Shown: positions 16,899 through 24,302, counted from the first letter of the stretch. The stretch is 64,000 nt of DNA from Nitrospina sp052156635 (GCF_052156635.1 NZ_JBQKUO010000003.1:62001-126000), one strand, 5' to 3'. Program-made: numbers and translations. The notes: generated by a model not told the origin, from the sequence alone.

Positions 16899-17954
16899 AT
16901 GGGGCTTGAACTAAAAAACGATTCCTACCACCTGATCGGCAACAGCGACGCCATTTCCACGGTTTACGACCTGATCGAGCGCGCCGCCGACTCCAATTCC
17001 ACCGTCATCATCACCGGCGAAAGCGGCACGGGCAAGGAGCTGATCGCCCGCGCCCTGCACCACAACAGCAACCGCAAAAACAAACCCTTCATGCCGGTCA
17101 ATTGCGGCGCCATCCCGGGCGAGCTTCTGGAAACGGAACTGTTCGGGCACGAAAAGGGCGCGTTCACCGGCGCCGTCAATCACCGCGTCGGGCGCATGGA
17201 ACTGGCGCAGGACGGCACGGTGTTCCTCGATGAAATCGGCGACATGCCTCCCCTGCTTCAGGTGAAGCTTCTGCGCGTTTTGGCGGAGAGCGAAATCGAC
17301 CGCGTCGGCGGCAGCAAGCCGATCAAGATCGACGTGCGCGTCATTGCCGCCACCCACCGCAACCTGGAAGAGGCCATCGGGCAGGGCAAGTTCCGCGAGG
17401 ACCTGTTCTACCGACTGAACGTCATCCCCATCTCCCTGCCGCCCCTTCGCGAGCGCAAGGAGGACATCCCCCTGCTGGTGAACCATTACCTGAAGCGGTT
17501 CAATGAAGAGAAATGTAAAAGCGTCACCGGCATCAGCGACGCGGCGATGGAAATCCTCTGCCGCTACCCGTGGCCGGGCAACATCCGTGAACTGGCCAAC
17601 TTCATGGAACGCATGGTGGTGCTGAGCACGGCCAGCACGTTGACGCCGCGCGACCTGCCGGAGAAGGTACTGGGCGACGTGCCGCGCGAACAATGGGAAC
17701 CGCTGGTCCAGGCCGAACCCACCGAAACCCCCGCCGAATTCCTGCGCAACACCATGAACTCGTCCTACTTCGTCGGCATCCCGGACGAGGGCATCAACCT
17801 GAAAAAAATGGTTGAGGAGTTCGAGAAGGAACTGATCTTGGAAGCACTGGAAAAAACCAACTGGGTGAAGAACAAGGCCGCCGCCCTGCTTGGCCTCAAC
17901 CGCACCACGCTGGTGGAAAAACTGAAGAAGATGAACATCCAGCGCGAAGACTAA
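16899..17954 (+). CDS. Sigma-54-dependent transcriptional activator without receiver domain
   Basis: The 351-residue protein is an AAA+ domain plus Fis-type HTH, like PspF in layout. Walker A is GESGTGKE (40-47), the sigma-54 contact loop is GAFTGA (87-92), Walker B is VFLDEIGDMP and the R-finger region is FREDLFYRLNVIPI. The C-terminal HTH is KNKAAALLGLNRTTLVEKLKKM. There is almost no N-terminal regulatory domain, so control must come from expression level or a partner. It lies next to flagellin and fliD, so a FleQ/FlrC-like role in flagellar transcription is a reasonable inference. The 3-prime end is duplicated in the tandem repeat that follows. Confidence 0.9.
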   Translation: MGLELKNDSYHLIGNSDAISTVYDLIERAADSNSTVIITGESGTGKELIARALHHNSNRKNKPFMPVNCGAIPGELLETELFGHEKGAFTGAVNHRVGRMELAQDGTVFLDEIGDMPPLLQVKLLRVLAESEIDRVGGSKPIKIDVRVIAATHRNLEEAIGQGKFREDLFYRLNVIPISLPPLRERKEDIPLLVNHYLKRFNEEKCKSVTGISDAAMEILCRYPWPGNIRELANFMERMVVLSTASTLTPRDLPEKVLGDVPREQWEPLVQAEPTETPAEFLRNTMNSSYFVGIPDEGINLKKMVEEFEKELILEALEKTNWVKNKAAALLGLNRTTLVEKLKKMNIQRED

Positions 17955-18020
17955 CCGGACCTCGTCCGGAGGAAGCTGGGTAATGCGTCCTGGGCGAACG
18001 ATGGCCGAAGGGCCCGTTCC
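17955..18020 (+). repeat. Stem-loop repeat, copy A, directly after the stop codon
   Basis: It starts at the base after the activator's TAA. Stem CCGGAC / loop CTC / GTCCGG (17955-17969), then a core ending GGCCGAAGGGCCCGTTCC. The core itself holds a second short hairpin (GGCC GAAG GGCC). It is 66 bases long and has no T run, so it is not an ordinary terminator. Confidence 0.85.
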
Positions 18021-18049
18021 AAAACGTATTTATCCAACGCGAAGACTAG

Positions 18050-18115
18050 CCCGGCTGAGCCGGGAGGCAACGGGGTAATGCCCGGCAAGCGAACGACGGC
18101 CGAAGGGCCCGTTCC
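18050..18115 (+). repeat. Stem-loop repeat, copy B
   Basis: Stem CCCGGC / loop TGA / GCCGGG (18050-18064) with the same core as copy A. It is preceded by a copied version of the activator gene's last codons (ATCCAACGCGAAGACTAG at 18032-18049). It starts exactly 95 bases after copy A. Confidence 0.85.
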
Positions 18116-18144
18116 AAAACGTATTTATCCAACGCGAAGACTAG

Positions 18145-18210
18145 CCCGGCTGAGCCGGGAAGCAATGGGGTAATGCCCGGAAAGCGAACGAGGGCCGGAG
18201 GGCCCGTTCC
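18145..18210 (+). repeat. Stem-loop repeat, copy C
   Basis: Stem CCCGGC / TGA / GCCGGG (18145-18159) and the same core, 95 bases after copy B and again preceded by the copied gene end (AACGCGAAGACTAG). Beyond 18210 the flank diverges, with only a trace of a fourth unit (ACGAAAAGACT near 18227). Confidence 0.85.
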
Positions 18211-18266
18211 AAACGAACCCCTTCCCACGAAAAGACTCACACCGTAAAACCCAACGGGCAATACAG

Positions 18267-18292
18267 CCTGCCGTCACGCCGGGATTCCCGGC
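18267..18292 (-). repeat. Short hairpin repeat, left copy
   Basis: Read on the reverse strand: GCCGGGAATCCCGGC followed by GTGACGGCAGG. A related copy in opposite orientation is at 18674-18702. Together they flank the 67-residue reading frame. Confidence 0.6.
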
Positions 18293-18385
18293 ATGCCCCG
18301 AACAGAAAATCGAGTGAAGCAGAAAAAATGAAAGTGCGCGGCGGTGCGCCCGATTGCGGGCTCGCCGCGGGAGGGAAAAACCGCG

Positions 18386-18589
18386 TCAGCCTTCGATGCG
18401 GGCGTAGGCCAGTTCCTTGGCGATGCGGATGGCCTCTTCCACGAATTGCTTGTAGGCCCGGTCGGTGTCCTTGTGCTGGGTCTGCTTGACGATCTTCTCA
18501 CCGTTGGCGTCGATCACCAGGTCGAGCACGTTGACACCGGGGGTGACGTGGTGTTTGCGGATTTCAATCTTGATGGTGTTGACTTCCAT
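18386..18589 (-). CDS. Conserved-looking small protein of unknown function
   Basis: A 67-residue protein starting at ATG 18587-18589 with a good GGAGA ribosome site 8 bases upstream. The pattern is a beta strand pair (NTIKIEIRKHHVTPGVNVLDLVIDANG) followed by a charged C-terminal helix (RAYKQFVEEAIRIAKELAYAR), like a small single-domain cytoplasmic protein. It lies between the sigma-54 activator and flagellin but is isolated by repeats on both sides. No family is recognised. Confidence 0.7.
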   Translation of the reverse strand: MEVNTIKIEIRKHHVTPGVNVLDLVIDANGEKIVKQTQHKDTDRAYKQFVEEAIRIAKELAYARIEG

Positions 18590-18673
18590 TGCTGGTCTCC
18601 GGAAATGGACTGAGTTTCTTTGGAATCAAGGGATTTAAGTACCATTTCAGAGGGAAGGAATCAAGCGCAAATT

Positions 18674-18702
18674 CCGGGCAATGCCCGGGGTGATACGGCA
18701 GG
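18674..18702 (+). repeat. Short hairpin repeat, right copy
   Basis: CCGGGC AAT GCCCGG (18674-18688) followed by GGTGATACGGCAGG. It pairs with the reverse-oriented copy at 18267-18292; shared parts are the hairpin shape and GTGA..CGGCAGG. Confidence 0.6.
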
Positions 18703-18771
18703 GGATGGAAATGGCCTCGCAAATCAACATTCCCCGTAAAACACGCACTTGCAGGAAAAGGGGAACCCCTC

Positions 18772-18834
18772 GGAACGGGCCCTCCGGCCCTCGTTCGCTT
18801 GCCGGGCATCACCCCGTCCCCCCACGTCGTGGGG
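18772..18834 (-). repeat. Stem-loop repeat, copy D, just after the flagellin stop codon
   Basis: On the reverse strand it starts 5 bases after the flagellin TGA with stem CCCCAC / loop GAC / GTGGGG, then the same core (GGGGTGATGCCCGGCAAGCG ... GGGCCCGTTCC). The core is almost identical to copy C although the stem is different. Confidence 0.85.
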
Positions 18835-18839
18835 CCGGG

Positions 18840-19691
18840 TCAGGTGTTGATGTTGAGCAGGCGTCCAACCCGGTTCTCGTTGGACCGGTTCTGGATGCCA
18901 AGGGCACGGATGGACGTCTCCACCCGGGTGAGTTCCTCAGTCAATTGAGAAATGGACCGGGCGAGGTCCGTGCCCGCAATTTCCTCTTCCGCCGCAGCCA
19001 GGTTGACAATGGTGTCACGCGTCGTGGCGGCGGTGGCAGCCAGCCGGTTCGAAACCGACCCCACGTTGGCCCGGGTCTGGTTGATGGTTCCCAATGCGGT
19101 GTCGATGCTGTCGATTGCCGTGAGCGCGTTGTTCACGGTGGTGATGTCCAACCCCGCGAGGCCCAGCGTCGTGGTGTCCGTGGCCTCGACCACGTTCAGG
19201 TTGATCTGGTTTTCCGCTCCACTCCCGGAACCGACCTGAATATTGACCTGGTTGGGAGAACCCGGGGCGAGATCCCCATTCAGGATATTCTGGCCGTTGA
19301 ATTCGAGGGACTGCGAGATGCGGTCGATTTCCCCCAGCACCTGTTGGAACTCCGTATTGAGAATGCCGCGCTCGGTGTCCCCCAGCGTGCCGTTGCTGGC
19401 CTGTACCGCCAGCTCCCGTCCCCGCGCGGCCAGGTCGTTGATGGTGGCGAGTCCGCCTTCGGCCACGTTGATGAAGTTGGACCCGGTCTCGATGTTGCGG
19501 CTGGCCTGGGAGAGCGCGCGGATCTCCGCATTCAGCTGCTCGGACAGGCCCAGTCCCGCCGGGTCGATACCCGGGTTGACGAGGCGGTTTCCCGAGGCCA
19601 CCTGCGCCAGTGTGGTGCGCAGCCCGGACTGGTTGCGTTGAATCAGGGTCAACAAACGACTGGTGGTATTCGGATCGATGGAGCTGGCCAT
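18840..19691 (-). CDS. fliC: Flagellin
   Basis: The 283-residue protein has the conserved D0/D1 N-terminal half (NQSGLRTTLAQVASGNRLV, then GLGLSEQLNAEIRALSQASR and DRISQSLEFNGQNIL) and a C-terminal helical half ending RVGRLLNINT. There is only a short middle segment (about 155-190), so the variable surface domains are nearly absent. The ending is less canonical than the usual LLR. The start is taken at 19691, because AAGGAG then has a 7-base spacing; the ATG six bases earlier is too close to it. Filament subunit, exported by the flagellar type III system. Probably controlled by CsrA-FliW, encoded at 39.9 kb. Confidence 0.95.
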   Translation of the reverse strand: MASSIDPNTTSRLLTLIQRNQSGLRTTLAQVASGNRLVNPGIDPAGLGLSEQLNAEIRALSQASRNIETGSNFINVAEGGLATINDLAARGRELAVQASNGTLGDTERGILNTEFQQVLGEIDRISQSLEFNGQNILNGDLAPGSPNQVNIQVGSGSGAENQINLNVVEATDTTTLGLAGLDITTVNNALTAIDSIDTALGTINQTRANVGSVSNRLAATAATTRDTIVNLAAAEEEIAGTDLARSISQLTEELTRVETSIRALGIQNRSNENRVGRLLNINT

Positions 19692-19726
19692 GCTCATTCT
19701 CCTTCGGGAGCCTGGGGTCAGACCCC
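19692..19726 (-). promoter_or_regulatory. Flagellin leader with hairpin and possible CsrA site
   Basis: The leader carries a GGGGTC/GACCCC palindrome (19714-19726) shortly before GAAGGAGAA, the ribosome site. The AAGGA core fits the ANGGA pattern that CsrA binds. Presence of csrA-fliW in the window makes control by CsrA plausible; binding is inference. Confidence 0.4.
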
Positions 19727-19886
19727 TCAAAAATTTTTGACTTTATAATCAAAGTTAATAATATTGGGACAGGATGTCAAATCGGTCGCCCGAATGCGGC
19801 GCCTTCCGCCCCCCGGGTCATCCAACACCGCCATCTCCGGTGGCGGCGGTCTTCTTCCACTTCCAACACTCTCACCAGGTCTCCCT

Positions 19887-20483
19887 ATGAAAATCTTTAT
19901 CAACGGCAACGAAGACAACACCTCCTACACTCAAACCAGGCTGGGCGACCTGCTGGAACATATCCAGAAAGAAACACTGAATGACGATCAGTTTCTTTTT
20001 AAAATCCGTATCAACGACCAGAGCATGGAGTTCGGCTCCAATGAATCCAAGGAAATGCTCCTGACCGAAATACAAAAGCTGGAGATCGAAACCTCGACCA
20101 TGAACGACATGGTCAACGAAAACATCCATAACGCCATCGGGTACCTGGAGCGCTTGATACCCGGTCTGCAACAGGTGGCCCAGATGTTCCGCGAGGGCAA
20201 ACAGCAGCAGGCCAACCAGTTGTTCATGGACGTGGTCGACGGGATCGACTGGTTTTCCCAGCTCGTGGAGCTGGTGGTGCAGGCTCGCCAACTGGACGTG
20301 AACAACACCCAGTACAGCGGCAAAACCCTGTCCGACCGCAAAGAAAAGTTACTGCAAATGACCCAGGCTGTACTGGAAGTCCATAAGAACCAGGACTGGA
20401 TTCGCCTCGCCGACCTGCTGGAATACGAATTTCTGCCTTATTACGAAGACTGGCTTGAGGTCCTGCCCCAACTCAAAAATTGA
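19887..20483 (+). CDS. Flagellar-locus protein of unknown function
   Basis: The frame opens upstream, but the product most likely starts at the ATG at 19887, giving 198 residues. The N-terminus is beta-like (MKIFINGNEDNTSYTQ), followed by a long helical part with Gln-rich stretches (QVAQMFREGKQQQANQLFMD) and an acidic end (EFLPYYEDWLEVLPQL). It is divergent from flagellin and upstream of fliD. A secretion chaperone or FliS-like helper would fit the position, but no FliS signature is visible. No function assigned. Confidence 0.75.
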   Translation: MKIFINGNEDNTSYTQTRLGDLLEHIQKETLNDDQFLFKIRINDQSMEFGSNESKEMLLTEIQKLEIETSTMNDMVNENIHNAIGYLERLIPGLQQVAQMFREGKQQQANQLFMDVVDGIDWFSQLVELVVQARQLDVNNTQYSGKTLSDRKEKLLQMTQAVLEVHKNQDWIRLADLLEYEFLPYYEDWLEVLPQLKN

Positions 20484-20879
20484 CATTTTCGGGCTCCCCC
20501 CCCTCCCAACTCCCTGACTCCCCTATTCAACCTTCCTGTTTTCAATAAGTTAAAAAATATTCAAACTTTATTTATTTTTCCCTAAAGTCTCATGTGCGAA
20601 CGCCGTTAAGGAAATAGGGTTTGTTTTGCCCGGGCTTGGTTACCCGATGGCATACCCGTTCAATTTCATTAAAAAACAATAAGTTGTGTGAATTGACGCA
20701 TCAGGGGACGGTACATAAGGATTGACGGGGTGAGCCCTGGGGATTGATTTCCTTATTATTTTTTTGAAGGCATCCGGGTCGGGAAAGTTCAGTTCGCCTG
20801 TACTTCTTAACGGATTAAAAAGATAAGACTTGAGCAATTGGGATCACCGGCACCCCAAAAAGCCGGAAAGCAGGACACC
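20484..20879. other. Long leader and promoter region of the fliD operon
   Basis: Nearly 400 bases without a supported gene. It has a C-rich stretch just after the upstream stop, an AT-rich block, a sigma-28 promoter at 20583-20609 and then about 270 bases of leader with further AT-rich patches (for example TTCCTTATTATTTTTTTG near 20749). No obvious structured RNA family was recognised. Confidence 0.6.
20583..20609 (+). promoter_or_regulatory. Sigma-28 (FliA) promoter
   Basis: TAAAGTCT (20583-20590), exactly 11 bases, GCCGTTAA (20602-20609). This matches the flagellar sigma-28 consensus TAAAGTTT-N11-GCCGATAA at 14 of 16 positions. It points at the following operon, with its first ATG at 20880. 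Confidence 0.85.
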
Positions 20880-21896
20880 ATGGCAGAAATAGACAGCAAT
20901 TTCCCATTCAATCGCATTGGTCTTCCCCGCCTGGGGGAGAACAACAACGATGAGGGCCCGGTCAGTCGGTTGCGCCGCGCGCAAGAGGAGCGCGAGGAGA
21001 GGAGAGAACAAGCCCTCCGTACCGGCCAGCCGACAGACCGGGTGAATCTCGCACCCCGTCCGCAGGAAGAGGTCCGCCCGGTCGAGGACGTGGTCCGGCG
21101 CGAGGCGGAAACGACGCCGATTCCCTTGCGGGACCTCGGTGTGAACCGCCGGATCATCGGCCAGGAAAACGACGAACCCGGGCTGGTTCTGGACCGGAAC
21201 AATCCGGACGATCCCCAGCCGTTCAGTCCCATCGAACAGGCGATCGCGGCTGTCATTCGCCGCCCCGGCAACCTGGAGCTCAGGCCTCAGACGGGTGGGG
21301 GCCTGGCCACGGAGCCGGGCGGAGAGGGCCCTGCGGCAAGGCTTGAGCTGGCCCCCGAGCCCCTGGTGCTGGACCCGGCCCGTTTTCAACAGCAACGGGC
21401 ACTGGAAGATGAACTCGAAGCACCGCAGCCTCTGGATCGGGAAACACCGCCTTCCGCCAACGCACAGCCCCGGATTCTGGAGCAGGAGGAACCGGAGACC
21501 AATATTCAGCAATTGACGGAAAACCGCGGCGCCCTGCGCTCGAATTTCCTGGAAACGGACCCGGCCCTGCGCGCCAACCGTGAACTGCGCAACCTCATCC
21601 GTGAAAGGGATGACAACGAGGACACCCCCATTGAACGGGGCAGCAACAACCTGCTGTTGAACGAGCGAGAAGCCTTCGTGCCTCCGGGAGCGGTGGAGGA
21701 ACCGGGCGTCGCCCCGGTGGCCCAGTCCATCGTCGCGGAACGGGCAGAGCAGGCCCGCATTGAGCGGGTGGAAGAACAGGTCGAGGCCCGGCGCATCCGC
21801 CGGCAAGAAGAGGAAGAACAACGCCCCCGGCCTTTGGATCTGGATCCGGAATCCCGGGTGGCCCAGCGTGGGCTCAACATCAACCGGTTCATTTAA
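20880..21896 (+). CDS. Charged, largely disordered flagellar-operon protein
   Basis: From ATG 20880 (AGGA just upstream) the product is 338 residues, very rich in Arg, Glu, Gln and Pro. Ordered-looking parts are few: the start (EIDSNFPFNRIGLPRLGE), SPIEQAIAAVIRRPG and a C-terminal charged helix (IVAERAEQARIERVEEQVEA) before the end NINRFI. There is no signal peptide. It is the first gene after the sigma-28 promoter and lies 24 bases before fliD, so it is expressed with late flagellar genes. A secreted or scaffold role is possible; no family is recognised. Confidence 0.75.
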   Translation: MAEIDSNFPFNRIGLPRLGENNNDEGPVSRLRRAQEEREERREQALRTGQPTDRVNLAPRPQEEVRPVEDVVRREAETTPIPLRDLGVNRRIIGQENDEPGLVLDRNNPDDPQPFSPIEQAIAAVIRRPGNLELRPQTGGGLATEPGGEGPAARLELAPEPLVLDPARFQQQRALEDELEAPQPLDRETPPSANAQPRILEQEEPETNIQQLTENRGALRSNFLETDPALRANRELRNLIRERDDNEDTPIERGSNNLLLNEREAFVPPGAVEEPGVAPVAQSIVAERAEQARIERVEEQVEARRIRRQEEEEQRPRPLDLDPESRVAQRGLNINRFI

Positions 21897-21920
21897 GCAG
21901 GACCCTGTCGAGCATCGACC

Positions 21921-23843
21921 ATGGCACTTTTGAGTAATAACATTCTCAGCAACTTCAACCTTTCCCTGACGGGAACGTTGAATCTGCGCTCGTTCCTGTC
22001 GCCTCTGAATCTGGGCGGGACCCTGGGTGGATTGGGCCAGGTGCTTTCCGGGATCACGGACAGCATCGTCGACCAGGTGGACCTGTCCCCGGAAGCCACC
22101 GAGGGCATTCTCGGACTGGGACGCACCATCGGATCGCCTCTTCCCAATCGCGGTGCCTTGCTGGCGGGTTCCTTCAGTTTTGTCGAGCGGGGGTTCCCTG
22201 TGATCAGCGATCTGCGCGGGCCCCTGTCGGCATTGCGGGTTGCCCAGAGCGGCCGCTTTTTGACTGAGAATTTCCGGGATACGGGCCTTCCCCTGCTCGA
22301 TGAGTTCACCAAACGCGACTCGGTGGTGCAGTTGCAGAACGATGCCCTGGGCGACCTTCGCTCGCGGCTGGAGAAACTGCAGCGCTCGGTGGAGACCCTG
22401 CGCCAGACCGGAGCGCTCAACCTGCTGACCGGATTTTCTTCCGACCGCAACGTCGTCCAGGTAACGGCAAACGAGACAGCCCCGATATCCCGTTTTCAAG
22501 TGAATGTGGTGCAACAGGCCACCCGCGAGTTGCGGGTGTCCGACGCCCAGTCTCTCGGTGCACTGGGCTTGAGTGGCAGTTTTTCCATCAACGGCGTGGA
22601 AGTGACCGTCGCCGCCGGCGACACGCTTCTGGACATCGCCAACAAGATCAACCGCGGCGAAGACGTGAACGGCAACGGCGTGCTGGACGGTCCGGAAGAC
22701 TTCAACGGCAACGGCCTGATCGATATCATAGAAATCCCGGCCACCCCGTTTTTTGAAGGCCTGTTCATCATCGAGGACGCCAACAACAACGGCGTGCTGG
22801 ACCCGGCGGAAGATGCCAACGGCAACGGCATCCTGGACGGCGGCACGGCCCAGACCGGTGTCACCGCCACCTTGTCATCGGACAACCGCCTGGAGCTGAC
22901 CGCGGCGGAAGGAGAACGCATCAACCTGGACGATCCCGACGGGCTCCTTCTCCAACTCGGATTCTTCACGCTCAACAGCCAGAACGTTTCCGTGCTCAAG
23001 GACAAGCAGCTGGTCACCGTCAACAACCAGGTGACGGACCTGAACCGGCTGGCGCAGGATGCGGTGATCGAAATTGGCGGAAAAGAATTCCAAAGCGCGA
23101 CCAACACATTTGACGACATCCTGAACGGGGTCACGATCAGACTCAGGGGTACCTCCAGCCAGGCTGTTGAGGTGGGCGTGCGGGTCGATGCCAAAGGAGC
23201 GGCGGAACAGATTGAAACGCTCGTGGACCGGTTCAACGACGCAATCCAGGCATTCAACAAAATCCTGGGCGGCGACAAGGTGTTTGCCCGCGACCTCGAC
23301 ATTCAAACCCTGCGCAACAACCTGATCAAAAATTCGCAGGGCGTGCTTGAACAGATCAATGAAAGGGATGCACGCACGCAGGAACAGGCCCGGTTCCAGA
23401 GAAACACCCGGTCCCTCGGCATCAACAGCGTCAACACGGAAAAGACCACGTTTCAGGAAATCGGCCTCACCAACGCGGTGCGCAACCTGAAAGACAATTC
23501 GACGGATTTGTTCAAACATGTTGGCAGCAAACTGTTCCGGGAACTGTCGGCCATCGGTATCCAGACGGAGTCGGACGATACCCTGAAAATCAATCGCCCC
23601 CAGCTGGAACGGGCGTTGAACCAGAACCCGGGAAAGGTTTTTAATATCCTGACTCGCGAAGAAGGTGGTATCCTTTCCAGAATCGAACCGATACTGGAAC
23701 TGGCACTCAGCGACAACCTGGGTATCCTGAATTTCAAACAGGAGCAGATCCGGGAGCTTTCGCAGGTGCCTTCCAAGGTGGCCGAGCTGTTCCAGGAAAA
23801 TGCCGGCAATGACCTGTTGCGCAACCTGATCGCGGTGGTATGA
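21921..23843 (+). CDS. fliD: Flagellar hook-associated protein 2 (filament cap) with EF-hand-like insert
   Basis: The 640-residue protein fits FliD. LRSRLEKLQRSVETLRQ (about 146-162) and VVQVTANETAPISRFQVNVVQQA (split around 178-200) are the FliD N-terminal domain. The C-terminal region with NNVLI-type helices (RNNLIKNSQGVLEQ) and IGIQTESDDTLKINRPQLERAL is typical. The first 120 residues are unusual and carry a DLSPEAT motif. Residues 245-310 are inserted between IANKIN and GVTATLSSDNRLELT, which adjoin in ordinary FliD. The insert contains calcium-loop-like repeats. The stop overlaps the next start (ATGA). Confidence 0.9.
   Translation: MALLSNNILSNFNLSLTGTLNLRSFLSPLNLGGTLGGLGQVLSGITDSIVDQVDLSPEATEGILGLGRTIGSPLPNRGALLAGSFSFVERGFPVISDLRGPLSALRVAQSGRFLTENFRDTGLPLLDEFTKRDSVVQLQNDALGDLRSRLEKLQRSVETLRQTGALNLLTGFSSDRNVVQVTANETAPISRFQVNVVQQATRELRVSDAQSLGALGLSGSFSINGVEVTVAAGDTLLDIANKINRGEDVNGNGVLDGPEDFNGNGLIDIIEIPATPFFEGLFIIEDANNNGVLDPAEDANGNGILDGGTAQTGVTATLSSDNRLELTAAEGERINLDDPDGLLLQLGFFTLNSQNVSVLKDKQLVTVNNQVTDLNRLAQDAVIEIGGKEFQSATNTFDDILNGVTIRLRGTSSQAVEVGVRVDAKGAAEQIETLVDRFNDAIQAFNKILGGDKVFARDLDIQTLRNNLIKNSQGVLEQINERDARTQEQARFQRNTRSLGINSVNTEKTTFQEIGLTNAVRNLKDNSTDLFKHVGSKLFRELSAIGIQTESDDTLKINRPQLERALNQNPGKVFNILTREEGGILSRIEPILELALSDNLGILNFKQEQIRELSQVPSKVAELFQENAGNDLLRNLIAVV
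22662..22838 (+). other. EF-hand/dockerin-like calcium-binding repeats inside fliD
   Basis: Residues 248-306 of FliD hold four related units: DVNGNGVLDGPE, DFNGNGLID, DANNNGVLDPAE and DANGNGILDG. The DxNxNGxxDxxE spacing is that of EF-hand or dockerin loops. The DNA is also repetitive (GGCAACGGC occurs three times). Confidence 0.8.
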
Positions 23844-24283
23844 CTGTGACTTCCAAACTGGCACAACAGATCATGGACGGCCTCGAGTCCCAGAAAACGG
23901 GTTACAACAAGCTTCTGGAACTGGCCGGTCAGCAGAAAGAGGCCATCGATGCCGGAGACGACGAGACGTTGGTGCGGGTGATCCAGAACAAGGAACAACA
24001 TCTTCGCTCGATGCAGGAACTGGAGCGGGCCCTGAAGGAAAGCGCCGACACGCTGACCGACGGGGACCGGCAGGATCTTCAGGAACGGGCCCGGCCCTTA
24101 CAGAATGAGGTGCTCGGTCTGATGGAAAAACTGATCGAGCTGGAAAACACGTGTACGGAAACCCTGAAGGCGAAAGCCCTGAACACGCGGGAGGAGTTGT
24201 CGGAACTGAAAACCCGCAAGAACAACATCAAGCAGTACGGCATGTTTGGCGCCAAGGGAACGGAATTTTCCGGCGATGCGTGA
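23840..24283 (+). CDS. flgN: FlgN-like flagellar secretion chaperone
   Basis: A 147-residue all-helical protein with the FlgN layout: a long coiled-coil (LLELAGQQKEAIDAGDDETL), then VRVIQNKEQHLRSMQELERAL and a second helix pair. FlgN keeps the hook-junction proteins FlgK/FlgL soluble. The start overlaps the fliD stop by 4 bases (ATGA), so they are coupled. Low sequence conservation in this family limits certainty; a general flagellar chaperone is the safe reading. Confidence 0.75.
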   Translation: MTVTSKLAQQIMDGLESQKTGYNKLLELAGQQKEAIDAGDDETLVRVIQNKEQHLRSMQELERALKESADTLTDGDRQDLQERARPLQNEVLGLMEKLIELENTCTETLKAKALNTREELSELKTRKNNIKQYGMFGAKGTEFSGDA

Positions 24284-24302
24284 ATAAGGAGATCGTGGAC
24301 TC

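Noticed and set aside
17944..18238. CRISPR array
   Set aside because: The three repeats have a period of 95 bases with the whole unit repeated; there are no unique spacers of constant length, and no cas genes in the window.
19692..19790. Sigma-28 promoter for flagellin
   Set aside because: On the reverse strand a TAAAGTCA half-site is followed at the right distance by GGGGTCTG, not GCCGATAA. A TTGACA at 19775-19780 has only a poor -10. I make no call.
20844..22514. Long reverse-strand frame of 556 residues across fliD
   Set aside because: It is antisense to two supported flagellar genes. High GC makes long antisense frames common; its composition is unlike a real protein and it has no ribosome site. 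The same holds for 24648-26924 (-), 48233-50362 (+) and 1594-2946 (-).
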